Shown here piece by piece: positions 20,667-31,667 of a DNA stretch of 64,000 nt. A program made the position numbers and the translations under genes. This stretch comes from Euptelea pleiosperma (lineage: Eukaryota; Streptophyta; Magnoliopsida; Ranunculales; Eupteleaceae). Position 1 is the stretch's first letter; the number at the start of each line of letters is the position of its first letter. The notes below the pieces were generated by a model. The model worked only from the letters and a program-made list of their open reading frames with translations. It did not search any database and was not told the DNA's origin. Where the stretch lies: NCBI GenBank assembly GCA_035048495.1, contig CM068547.1, forward strand, positions 5,111,700 through 5,175,699. Direction: 5' to 3'.

Positions 20667-23150
20667 CAAAAAATCATTTTTGTAACACAATTCCATACAA
20701 GAGACCGTATGCCTCTGTTTTGGATTCAGACTTGAATCCAAATTCAGACTTGAATCCAAAACAGGGACTATGCCTTTTTTTGAAGTGTACCCTACATGGT
20801 GGGCTCCTACTTGGTGGGGCCCACGAGAACACGAGAAATGAGAGCCACATGGCACTCACATAGGACGCTGACTGTAGGAATGTCTTATACAGAAAGAAGG
20901 TTGGACCAGCAACCTAAAACACACACATGCAGAGCAAAATTTGGGGTGCCGCCCTACCTACATGACCAATGCAAAACTGAGCCACGTGGCAAACTACCAT
21001 GCTACACTAATCGAATGGATGTTTTGGCCACAGCCCAGGTGGACCTATTAAGCAAAACTCAGCTTGGTTAGAGATGACTAACCGTTGGATGGGAGATGTT
21101 TTCATGTGTTGATTTTTGCCGTGAAATCATAAGAATGTCCACCATGATCAAGAGGTGAACCAGTAACCAAATCAGCAAGGTTAGTGATCGGACCAGTTGG
21201 ATGGTTAGTTCCATTCCAAATGGACCTGCAAGCAAGAAAAACTAAATGGGAAGAAATACAAAGGCTCCGCACCTCTTGTGAAGGCTACTCATGGTGTGTA
21301 CAATCTGGTACAACCCACCCTAGATGTGACCCAGATGGCATACTAACCATAAGATGTTTGTCCATAAACCTAATGGATCTACAAACCAAAAACGGGTATA
21401 AGAAATCGAATAACCAATCTTATGGAAGATCTAGCACCTAGATGGAGCTACGAACCCAACACGGACTGAACAACTTACAGTTGGATCAGCTTTGCAAGAA
21501 GAAAGATAGGACGCGTACAACATTGGATTTATGGAAATAGTAGGATCTTGAGCTTATCTGCCACGATCAAAGGTGGACCAGCAGGTATAGTCGACAAAGG
21601 AACTATCACGGGGGCGTTGTGCATGCATATATGGTGATTAGCTGGAGACATGGAAGATTGTGTTGAACTCCACGATGGTTCCTTGCAGCAGGATCCGGAT
21701 TGGTTGTAGGAAAGGAGACGAAGCAGAATGAGCTAATGGGCTGGTTAGCCTGGTTTAGGTAGTGAGTGGAGGGGAAGAATGATAGCAGTAGAGGTGGAGG
21801 TGTATCGAGGAAGAGGAGATGATCAGACAGCTAGTAGTGTGAGGGACAGCCAAGGCACGTGGGCATTTATTGGGAAGACGGGCAAGTGGAGTGGTCTCCA
21901 AGGTTTGAGTGCCAACCGTTGGATCCCAGCTTAGGAAAAGGCCATGCTAGATGGGTGGAGACAGGTGGGCAACCCGAATATTGAGCTGGCTGGTGCGCGC
22001 GCCGTTTGGGCATTAATGACCGACTGAGTGAGGCGACCCTAGTTGGACCTAGGAACCTAGACGTGTCACTGGAGTAGGGTGTGCAAGTCACTGGAGTAGG
22101 AGTGTACTCCACCCACGTGGGTCGCATGGCTAGAGTATGGAGCACACGTCCACAAGGCCATGCAACGGTTGGGTGGTGGTGGTTTGAGGTGGTTACCGGG
22201 TTGAAGTGATGGCGAGGTGTGGAGCTGCATGGTTGATCGGGTGGGTCAAATGGAAGGTCTCGTGGACAGCTGGCTGCAAATGAGCATAGTTGGTGCATGG
22301 GTGAAGATTAAGGAAGGACGTGGGTGGTGGATGAGCATGGAGGGGGAGTCCACGCTACCGGCCAACAGTGCCTCGTGTGGGCATGCGATGTTGCTGGTGT
22401 GTTGATCACCCGAACGTTGCACTGTGCTAGTTGTGGAAAGGTGAGAACTCCACATGCATGTATGACCGTCCAATTGGTTTGACCAGCTCGGAAGGAGTTG
22501 ATTGTTCCGACTTGGATCAGTTTGGATCTGGGTCGGATCCAGATCTAGATCGATGACCGAGGTTGGAATCCTATCCGCACTAGCTCATCAAAGCACGAAG
22601 GTAAATTTCGGAAGGTCTGAACTATTAAAAGGCCCGTCTATGATATAGTGCCAGATGTAAGGAAGAGGGTTGTGGAGCTTCCACAGCTGTGCCTTTGGAT
22701 GATGGAGCACCTAGAAGAAGTGAGGTTGAGTAGGGGTTGTTGGTTGCTGCTGGGTAAGCTCGGTTGGATGACCAATTGGTTTAGATTTGATGTGCGAAGT
22801 TCTAAGTGGCATTAGGAAACCTGAAGGTCTGGTTGACTAAGGCTTGCCCAAGAGTAGCAAAGGTCACCTTCTGACTTATGCCGACCACTTTGTTTTTCTC
22901 AACAACGAAACAACAACTCTTCTTACTTTGTGCTCGGATGCGACATGGGCATCAAAAACAATGTGATAGAAAATGGAAGAGCTAGTTGTTCGGCACAAAA
23001 TGAAATTCTGGGCGCCAAATAGAAAGAAAAGAGTCCCTTTATTGGGCTCTCAAGCTCTTTTTGCATTAAAACTAAAACACCCTCGTCATCTCTTCTGTTA
23101 AAAAACGAAAATAGAGGGGCCCTTTGGGCATTTGGAGGCACGGCCTTTAC
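20667..23150. other. 2.5 kb without a recognised gene
   Basis: Bases 20705-20770 hold a short palindromic duplication of 'ggattcagacttgaatccaa'. Bases 20790-21170 contain degenerate MITE arms ('gagccacgtggcaaac', 'gaatggatgttttggcca'). Bases 21550-22480 are G-rich on this strand with only low-complexity frames (up to 143 codons, minus strand) that match no family I know. Confidence 0.4.
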
Positions 23151-23159
23151 TGGTTATTT

Positions 23160-23355
23160 GTGAATTGAGATCTCCGGGGGTTTAAAGCTGCCGATAAACA
23201 CTTGTACCAGCGGCTTTAATTCACAAAAAAATAAAAATAAAAATTTCGCGACGGTAATTTTGTGATCTCCGGTGGATTTAAATCGCTCAAACTAAGTAGC
23301 AGTTTATAACCGCCGGCAAAAACAAACTCTTCCATCGGTCGTGTTTTTGGTAGTG
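23160..23355. mobile_element. Right end of a CACTA-type element
   Basis: The right terminus reads ...tgtttttggtagtg, which in reverse is CACTACCAAAAACA. GGCGGTTATAAAC-like subterminal sequence follows ('ataaccgccggc', 'cgcgacggtaa'). It is inserted in MITE-derived DNA. I could not find the left end, so its size is unknown. Confidence 0.5.
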
Positions 23356-23454
23356 AAAACATGTATACGGTCAGTGATCTCTAAATGTGTGCCATGTGTA
23401 AGGTGTTGTCGCGGGTCAGTAATCTATAAATGTGTGCCACGTGTAAGGTGTTGT

Positions 23455-23497
23455 CGCGGGTAAGGTGCACGTGCATCGCACGTGGCATCCCCCTAGT
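23455..23497 (+). mobile_element. Possible Helitron 3' terminus
   Basis: The sequence 'ggtgcacgtgcatcgcacgt' can form a short hairpin and is followed by 'ggcatccccctagt'. A hairpin a few bases before CTAG is the usual Helitron 3' end. The 5' end was not located. Confidence 0.35.
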
Positions 23498-23499
23498 AT

Positions 23500-24010
23500 G
23501 AGTAAAAATAATACTATTCTCTTGCAAAAATACCTTTGTAAAAATGAGCAAACATTAGGTAAATCCATGTCACTTCTTCCACTGCCACATAAACCTTTCG
23601 TGTATTTAATGTTTTTATTTTTATTTTTTGGTAAGAAGTAAGTGTATTTAATGTTATCAATGAGGCACTGGGCTTGGTAATTAACCACAATGTTAGGGTG
23701 GCAACCACAGTTTATCAACCTGTTCCACGTCTTGGTTGCACCCTCTAAGTCTCCAGCTTTTGCAAAGCCATCAATAAGAGTACTTAGACCATGTACCAGT
23801 GTTATATGCAACAACCTTGGGCCAACATCACTCTCTGACCATCCAATCAGACAAGTCAGAGAGCTTCATATACTCTTTCTTTCAAGGAAAATCCTTAATT
23901 AAACCTCGGGCTCTCAGAAACATTTGGGTCCTCAGCATCCCCTATCTTGCAAATAGTGGCAATCATGATTGTGTATGTGATGAGATTAGGGCTAATTCCT
24001 CTATGGGCTG
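23500..24010 (-). pseudogene. Pentatricopeptide-repeat (PPR) protein gene relic
   Basis: The minus strand at 24010-23940 encodes GISPNLITYTIMIATICK. At 23814-23650 it encodes LVHGLSTLIDGFAKAGDLEG and then INCGCHPNIVV. These are typical PPR motifs (P-class: ...LIDGFCKAG...G..PN.VTY). PPR proteins bind organellar RNA. Stops and frame shifts lie between the motifs, and an AT-rich insert (about 23590-23650) breaks the rest. Only about three repeats are seen where 10-20 are usual, so this is a fragment. A partial duplication of the first motif area lies at 24060-24150. Confidence 0.7.
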
Positions 24011-24457
24011 ATAATGGAGGCTCATGCCTCATGGTGGGGCGAGTTCAGTCGTCGCAAGATGTAATGATGGTTGTGTATGTGATGACATTAGGGCCAATTC
24101 CTCTATAAGCTGATGGTGGAGAGGCTCGTGGTGGGCTAGTTCAGTCGCAATTAGATGTGGAGATGTCCCGGGAAGATGCAAAAAAAAATACAGGCTGATG
24201 TACTTATTGGGTTGTTTATAACTTAGGCAAGGGTGCGTATGTACACGAACGAGGATGTTGCTGCTTACCAGTGTTAAATATGGCCTTGGACTTTTTTCGC
24301 GATGAAAATCTTATACAAAGAAGATCTCGTGTATATTCATTTCCTTTCACAGATCCAGACCGTTGATCAATGTATCATAGCTTTGTTATTGATCTCTAAT
24401 AATTAAATGGTCCGATAAACATTATAAAACTTATTTTTTTATTATATAAGGATCAAA
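24011..24457. other. Non-coding stretch downstream of ANK2
   Basis: A segment near 23960-24045 is partly repeated at 24066-24150 ('gattgtgtatgtgatgaga', 'ttcctctat'). Nothing else was recognised. Confidence 0.4.
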
Positions 24458-25797
24458 TTAAAAAGATTTAACTGTACATGCACAAAAGAAAAGACAAATT
24501 ATTTTCATATAATTTTTATTACTAAAAATTATATGAAAATAAGAAGTAATAATTGACCAAAAATAAACATAAAAAGTAAAACTTGACAGAAAGCCCGCTA
24601 AAACAAGATAGCAAATAAATACGCCACCAATAAATACCCCGTGCGAGTTGTGCGAGTGGTGCGAGTGCGACAGACAACATACTGAAAACCCGAAACTGCC
24701 CGACATTGAAACTTGTGCTACGAAAAGCAAGGGGCGCAAAGGGAATCCTTTTGTGAGTAAAGAAATTATTAACAAAGACACCAAAAACCCTATCATGTTG
24801 CAAATCGCGAAAGGATGCGCAAAGCGTGGATTAGAAGTCATAATTGGATCTCCTGCCGTGTATGTTAATGTATCGTTAGCTTTGGAATCTTCCTGCCAAA
24901 AGCCACCAGGAGGGCTAATTCCGATTTGAAAGGTTGCTGTTGCCACGAGAACAGCGACCACCAATAGGATATTCCGAGTGTCGTTCATAATATTGCCAAC
25001 AATCTGTTGAGGCGCTGGCTCTATTGTCCTCGCGTTATTTTCCGGGACCAGTGTATTTGTAGTCGGTGGTGAAAGAGACGTAATATCTTCGATTACCACA
25101 TTGTTTGATTCACTTGGAGTTATACCGTTCGCATCCATGGCGTTAACTTCCACCACCAATTGATTATCACTCTCCCTGCTATGCAGTAGCTCTAGTTGTC
25201 TTTCAGAGGTTGCAAGATCCAAGACGGTTTTGCCGTCCTTGTCCTTCATTTTTAAAACTTCTTCCTTGTATGGAGACCTCATGAGCCCTTCAACCAAGAC
25301 TCTTAAGGCTTCAATCTGGTCGTTTTTCACTGCAAGGTGAAGTGCCGTCTCCTTCCCAACTGTCAATTCCGTGATAGAATCGGGGCACCAGGAGATCAAT
25401 TCAGCCAGAACATCAGTTCTCCCTTGGACAGCTGCACAGTGTAGAGGAGTTTTCCCCTCCCTGCCCTTAACGCGAGCGAGGGCACGGACCGCATGGTCCA
25501 TTGCTAAGAGCCCTCTCACTGTCTCTATGTGCTCACTTGTCGCAGCCAGGTGCATGGGGCTTAGACCATCTTGGTTTAATTTTCTAGCAAATGAAGGCTT
25601 CAGGATCATATAATCTCAATCGCGAAATCAGTTTTCCCCGCAGATGAAGCTCCGTGTAAAAGAGTTTTTGAAAACGGAACCCGATCCATTTTGTCAAGAA
25701 TAAACGGATCTTCACCTAGCAATACATACAAGGCATTTACATCGCCGTCTTCAGCGGCTCGAGCAGCATGATCATTATTGATTGGACTCTCAGCCAT
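24458..25797 (-). pseudogene. ANK2: ankyrin/PGG gene with 2-bp frameshift
   Basis: Translation from the ATG at 25797 (MAESPINNDHAARAAEDGDV) runs into a stop after about 61 codons. At 25606-25613 the sequence reads gatcatataatc where ANK6 has gatcataatc, a 2-bp insertion. Beyond it the frame continues with ankyrin repeats ([47 protein letters not shown]). A linker with one VPENNARTIEPAP unit follows, then a PGG domain (ATATFQIGISPPGGFWQE) and three to four membrane segments, with an HSHHSHNSHG insert before the last. It is intronless: the ANK6 intron position is bridged by a fused exon junction with 9 bases lost. It could be functional if the 2 bases are a sequence error. Confidence 0.85.
24499..24542. 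repeat. 20-bp perfect hairpin at the ANK2 3' end
   Basis: The arms are 24499-24518 and 24523-24542 (ttattttcatataattttta and its complement) with a 4-base loop. They fall in the last codons of the ANK2 frame, which has an atypical hydrophobic tail here. Confidence 0.9.
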
Positions 25798-26160
25798 TAC
25801 TACTACTCAAAATCGAAAAGATAACAAGGCAATAACCCCTTGGAAACTACTCTAGAGATGATTGATGGGTTCCATCATAATATATAATTTTAATGAGGGC
25901 GAAGCCGTGGAGTTATCGTGGAGATACACGCTTAATTATTGGTTGGTTCGTGACCCATGATGAACATTTTCTGAAATCCAACGGTTAGAAATTTTCTCAC
26001 TCTAAGTTGTGGTGCGTAGGTCCACCAAAGTCTGAAGCCAAAGTACAAGGTCAGCCGGCCAAACGAATTTGTTTTTTAAGGGACTTCTGTATCTAAATGT
26101 TAAACGCTACGTTGTTGAAGAGTCACCGTCGATCCAAATTAAAAACCGGTGTCACCGTCG
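25798..26160 (-). promoter_or_regulatory. ANK2 leader and promoter
   Basis: Minus strand. The leader 'gataacaaggcaataacccc' and the TATA at 25881-25888 match ANK1 and ANK6. Homology to the ANK1 5' flank extends to about 26150 (the 'gtcagccggccaaacgaa' stretch), so several hundred bases of promoter were duplicated with the gene. Confidence 0.65.
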
Positions 26161-26164
26161 ATGA

Positions 26165-28870
26165 AAGTCTTTTTTCCTGTAGTGTTTCATGAGATTCTAC
26201 CAACAGCTTGTCAAAACCCATTTTCTTCGTCACCTTGAGACCCATTTCATGGCTTTTGCTTCCACTTCTTCCCTAGATCCTACGTAATCTCTGTAACCTC
26301 TTCCTGTTACATGAATTCTTAATTACAAAAGCCTAGGCCCACTGCATTGGAAGCAGTGATCCGGGCTGCATTAGAGTTTAGTTTAAGCCAATTATGAGGG
26401 GGTGTAGACTGTGTAGTCCAGGGGGATGGCTCCTTCAATGCGGAGGCAACCGATCGAGGGATATTTGTGGGCTGGAGAGCCAAATCCTCCATATATAATA
26501 GATGCATGTGAAAATGGTTTAGTTTTGTTCAAATTCATCTCCTCTGACAGAAACAAGGAGAAAATCACAAAACCACTTACTGATTTCCTTTGCTCTCATA
26601 TTCTCGAAGCGAGAGGAGGAAAGCGAACCAGATTATGGCCACCAAAGGGCACTGAAAAAAAACATGCACTATGTCTTCCTTGGAAAGACTACATCTGGGA
26701 CAATCGAGGTGGATATATGTCTTTTGGAATGAAGCAGGTTTTTTGTTGGAAGTATAACCCTGGGCATCTTCCAAATGAACAATTGACATTGGAGGAGAAT
26801 ATTGACCTTCCAAATGGATTTTCAGATACTAGGAGGGTACAAAAATAATCCCACTCGTTGGGTAGAAAATTTGCCTTTATACCCAGGTATATTTTCATCC
26901 AACGGCCACTGCAGGTATATTTAATATCATGTTGGCAATATCAAGGGTGAAATGATTTCGAATAAGGTTGAGATTCCATTTGTTGGGAAGGATCAACTCC
27001 TCCACAGATTCCAACACACATTCTGGAGGCCTGGGGCTAGAGATTTTGTGATTTTGGGCCTCAAGGATCCATGGGTCATTCCAAATATTGATGTTTTTTC
27101 CATCCTCAATGAGCTAAAGAAAATTATTTTTGAATTGATTTCTCGCTTTAATAATGCCTTTCCAACCCAAGGGTTTCTACGTTTGCTATTAGTATCAAGG
27201 ATAGAGTTCTTTGAAAAGTGTTTAGCCTTTAGGGTTTTGGACTAGAGGGATTGGGGAGAGGCAAGAAGATTCCACATGTTTTTGGTCAGGAGGGATTGCA
27301 TGGTTCATATCCTGGAATTTGTGAAGGCCCAACCCCCCTTTACTTTTAGGGGAGCATAGGGAGGCCCAATTTGTGAGGTAGAGGGGTTTCCTGATCTGGA
27401 TATATATTCCTCCTTACCAGAACTGATTTAACATATAGTACATCTTCCCACACATGGATTTTGAAAAAAGAAATAAGGGCATTAAGTGGATAGGAATAAC
27501 ACATGCAACAGACTTGATCAAGGTAGTTTTAACAGCCTGGGATATAGGGTCTTTGTCTTCCATCCGGTAATAGCCATGCTCGAAGGAATAGTTAAAAGGC
27601 CTTGGATTTAGACTCCCTATGAAGAAGGGTGTACCCAAATATTTCTCAGACAAATTTATAAGCCTTTTGATATTGACAATGTAGGCACTACAAGAAATTA
27701 AAATGACTTTCTGCAATGGCAGACTTGGTCTTCTGCAATGGATTATATCTATTGAAAATTTTGCAATGGTCGTGGTCTGTTGCGATGGTGCAAAAGTCCA
27801 TTGCAACAGTCTGAGACATGGATGACCATTTTTGTCTATGGTGAAGGTCTTACTGACATCAGGCGCGACTTTTCAAAGTTCACTTTTTTACTAGAGACAG
27901 TATAAAAACATCCAAGGTGTCTTTAAGATTTTTAGCCTCCATTAGATTTCCCCTACTAAAGATGTGGGAGATATGGGGCCCTTTCCAGAAAATCTAATCC
28001 CATTGATTTTTTTGGGGTTTCATCTCGAGCTATCAATCTAGATGGGATTTTCCTACAAATGATGAAGAGGTATGTTGAGAGGAGATCTCCTAGCTTGTCT
28101 AAGGCCCGTTGAAAATTTAAAGGATCCAAGTAGGGAACCATTTAAAATAATGGAGAATATTGAGGTAGATGCACTGAAAGCAGATCCCAGTTTCATAAAA
28201 GCCCATGGCCCTTAAGGTCTTAAGATAAAAGAAACCATTGAATTTTGTCATACGCTTTGGCCATGTCCAACTTGATGGCCATTAACCCGTCATGTTTCCT
28301 TTCCTTCTTGATATTGGTGTGGATGATCTCCTAGGCAAGGATTGTGTTACCTGATATTTGCCCACCCAAGACAAAGACAACTTGGTTTGGAGAGAGATTA
28401 GCTTTTTATGCAACATTACATAAAGGAGATAGGATGGAATTGGGTGATGGATTCAGGGGCAGTTTTTTGGGATGAGAGCTATATTGGTATGGTTGACAAG
28501 ATCTAGAGGATATGTGCAGTGGAAGAAATTAATTAGACAACAATTAGAAGATATTATCTTTGGCATCCTCCCAAAAACTTTGGCAGAAATTTCTTGTAAA
28601 TCCATAAGGACTCGGAGCCTTGTAAGCCCCAGTGTTGAAGACAACAACTTTCACTTCTTCGAGGGAGGGGGTCTGGTCAACATGAAATTGTCCTCTTCAT
28701 ACACTATTTGTAATCACCCCCTTGATCACTCCTCATTTGAAGGGTTTGTGGAGATGGAAAGGTGGAGAAAATATTTGTAAAAGCTTTCCTTATACTGGAA
28801 GACTGCTTAGTTCCCTTTTCATCCTTGATCCCTTCAACTTTTCCTCCTATGGATGATCGTGGACATATAC
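26165..28870 (-). pseudogene. L1-type LINE ORF2 remnant (RT, zinc finger, RNase H)
   Basis: Reading down the minus strand: RT start-like motifs at 28647-28453 (PLDLVNHTNIALIPKN), an RT core remnant at 28141-27956 (LSTYLFIICRKIPSRLI, the QGDPLSPYLFI region), an RT tail near 27150-26960 (NFLWLIEDGKNINIWNDPWI with shifts), the zf-RVT motif at 26813-26577 (LDCPRCSLSKEDIVHVFFQC) and RNase H start (NWLKLNSNAA) at 26507-26319. Stops and shifts occur throughout. It is interrupted at 27688-27900 by a small CACTA-like insert. Confidence 0.75.
27688..27900. mobile_element. Small CACTA-like insert in the LINE
   Basis: It starts CACTACAAGAAATTAAAATG, the usual CACTA terminus, and has short repeats ('ttctgcaatgg', 'tgcaatggtc', 'ttgcgatggtg'). 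The LINE reading resumes after about 27900. The right terminus is decayed, so the limits are approximate. Confidence 0.45.
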
Positions 28871-28984
28871 TTTTCTAGATTTATCCCTATAGAAAATCTC
28901 CTCCTGATTGCAATGCTATCCAATTGGGAATTAAGGAGTTTCTCTTCTGCTAGGTTAGGAGGGGAGGGGGGTTTGCATTAAAAG

Positions 28985-29890
28985 GCTAGCTAGGATGGGA
29001 TCTTTCAGAAGTATCTGATTTTGAGGCAGCCATTAATGCTTTTATCAAGGATGAGGTTCCTTGGAAAGTGTGGGCCAAGTGGGAATCCATCAAAAGTAAA
29101 TTTGCGGGAATCCGTTTCAGCACTTCTTGGAGAGAAGTCAATTTTAGTGCCGATGCTTGTTGGAATAAGGGTGCAAACCTTCAGTGTGATTTTAGTATTT
29201 GGTGGGTTGGGCATCCCTTCAAAACCTACTGTAGATTTTCAGCTTGATGTTTCTTTCAGTGCTCAAAACAACCCACAAATGTTGAATGTGGATATTATGA
29301 ATAAGGTACATGAAAAAATATAATGAGGAACCTAGTCAACCAATTGCATATAAGGTGAAAATTTTATTTTTCTGAGAACATTAGGTACGGTGTTACTCTA
29401 CTAATAAAATGGTTATCTTTAACAATTTTTTTTTTTTTTTGTAGTCACCATCGTGGGAGGGCCCTACGGATTGGCAGGTGAAACCTGTATGAACCCAATC
29501 AAGCTGGTAAAGGGGATGTCTACTCCTGAGTCCTGACACACTGCTCAAAGGAGGAAATCTACCTGTGTGGGATTGACCCCACGACCTCTTGAAAGAGGAG
29601 GATACACACCAACCATTTGAGCTGCCAAGTTGGGTGTATTAAATCATCTCATTTTTTTTGTAACATTTTACAATTCATCAACAAAAATACATTCTACAAG
29701 CAAAATTTTGACAAAGTGATGAGAATTGCGTTAATAGAGTTCATACAATGTTAGATGTAATAGGGATGTGGGTTGTTTTTGTTAGCTTGCATTTCATTCA
29801 GTCTTACCCTTTATTGTATCTCTTTGTTGGTCTAGCTTAGGTGTACAAGTTTTTTATCAATAAAATTTTCCTTCCACCGTGGAGGTCTCT
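28985..29890 (+). pseudogene. LINE 3' fragment, RNase H end and 3' UTR
   Basis: Plus strand at about 29010-29220 encodes an RNase H C-terminus (FEAAINAFIKDEVPWKVWAK, STSWREVNFSADACW), clearly related to the LINE at 14.8 kb (EDEVPWVIRAKW, WREANFSADRC). A typical LINE 3' end with 'tttatcaataaaattttcc' lies at 29855-29875. The SINE at 29428-29640 is inserted in it. Confidence 0.7.
29428..29640 (-). mobile_element. tRNA-derived SINE
   Basis: On the minus strand it begins near 29636 with an A-box-like 'ggcagctcaaatggttgg' and a B-box-like 'gtggggtcaatccc' about 35 bases on. It ends in a long A run (T run at 29429-29446 on the plus strand). This is the polymerase III promoter layout of a tRNA-derived SINE. 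It has no protein. Confidence 0.65.
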
Positions 29891-29899
29891 CCCCACTAC

Positions 29900-30510
29900 C
29901 CCAAAAAAATCAAAAAATTCAAGTGCATTTCTATGTGATGATATGCCAAAACTATTTTGGTTAAGAGGTCCAATTCAGTATTTTCTATTATTTACAGAGT
30001 AATAGCCATCTGTCCAAAGTCCTAGTGCCTCACGGCCTGTTGAGTGAATGTTGGGAAGACCACCAAGGAGGAACATAGGTAAAGCAACAATCCGAGGTGT
30101 AGGGAAAGGAAATTAATTGTCTTTTAGTCCAGAGATGATGTTATAGTTAATCTTGTAATACAAATATATAGATGTGGTTGAAAACGATGTTAAATATAAT
30201 TTCAGTCCAATTTGTTATTCATGTAATACGGATATCTACCCCTTTCATTTACTTTGATACTGGTGCACCTTTTCCCTTTTAATGGTGCCAATGCGCTAGT
30301 TATTCAGCATGATTTCTATCATATTTTGTGACTTTGGTAATTTACAACAAGAAGGCATACTACAACAAGGTAATGCATATTTATGGGTAAAAAATGGCAA
30401 GAGTAATGCGCGCGCGCACACACACACATATATGTAATATGTATATAGGTCAGGATTGGGCAACAACAAATTTGACAACGAAAAATTGGCACATGCCAAT
30501 ATATAAATTA
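29900..30510. other. Non-coding stretch with microsatellites
   Basis: A (GC)(AC)(AT) compound microsatellite lies at about 30408-30430. No gene was recognised. Confidence 0.5.
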
Positions 30511-30514
30511 GAAG

Positions 30515-31140
30515 TGGTGGAATGGGATGATTTTTGGTGAAGATGGTCTCTAAGGTGAGGAGATCATCCTCACAAAAATTCACATTGTTCTGGTATTTGT
30601 AAACTGGTTTACGAGTTGAAGAGTTATGAACCGTCTATTTTTATTGTTAATTTGAAAACCACATTTGATGGGGTTAGAAATTTCAGAATGGGCTGATTTT
30701 TTGTAAGGATGAACTATATGGCGAGGAGATCAGCCATTTATTCATCTTCCATGTGGGTACACCAAAATTATTGTATATATATACTGGGATAGAATGACTC
30801 ATGTTATTCTTACTAATAGGTTGACCACGCCCACATGCTGATGACTTAAGAGCTGATTTCTGGTGAGGATGATCTCCTCACCATGGAGATCATACTCACC
30901 AAAAATCAGTGATTTTTAGAACTTCTAACCCTATCAAATATGAACCTAAATTTAACGGTCAAAATGGATGGTCTAAAATTTTTCAATTTGCAATCCACTT
31001 ATCACAAGGCTGCAAATGTTGGAATGGGCTGATTTTTGTGTGTTTTATATCTATTTTAAGAAGAATATCATCACCAAAAATTAGCCATTAACTCATCTGC
31101 ATGTGGGACCTATGTCCATTAGTCAGCCTATTAGTAAGAA
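30515..31140. mobile_element. Two copies of MITE family C
   Basis: Both copies (about 30515-30780 and 30840-31120) carry 'gatgatctcctcacc' and 'gaggagatcatcctcac' arms in opposite orientation, with 'gctgatttttggtgagg' and 'ccaaaaatcagccattgatt' sequences. Fuller copies lie at 40908-41235 and 63640-63998. Confidence 0.65.
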
Positions 31141-31163
31141 TGGAATGAGTCATTTTATCCCAG

Positions 31164-31174
31164 CCCTATATATA

Positions 31175-31216
<42 letters not shown>
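31164..31216. repeat. (TA)n microsatellite
   Basis: A long ta run (tatatatctatatata...). Confidence 0.9.
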
Positions 31217-31217
<1 letters not shown>

Positions 31218-31667
31218 TTAAACATGCAGTTTTTCAAAAGAGAATTATTTTTTTGTTTTTATGAAAATTGAGATAAGTTCTAAAATGGATCTCAATTTGG
31301 GTAGAAATTGAGATCAAACATTGTGAAATTAAAGAACTCGGTTTCTTCCAAAACTAAGCTATTAAAAGTGGTGGAAATTAAATAAAAGAACTCAGTTTCC
31401 TCCAAAACCAAGATAAAAAATGGTGAACATGATAACGGTTTTTGTGGAAACTGATATCAAAACTTAAGATATCAGAAGGGTGGAAAATATCTCGATTTTA
31501 GTTGAAATCAAGATCGAAAGTGATTAAACTAAGATTTTTACTCTGCCATGCAAAAAACCAAGCAGAGATAAGAAAATATTTCGGTTCTGAAAAGGGATAT
31601 GGAAAGTTATAAAATATCTCGGTTTTAGTAAAAGTTGTGATTTTAATAGCAGTCATAATTTTATAAA

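Noticed and set aside
21867..22298. 143-codon minus-strand frame rich in Pro, His and Thr
   Set aside because: Composition follows the G-rich plus strand; no motif, start context or neighbour supports a gene.
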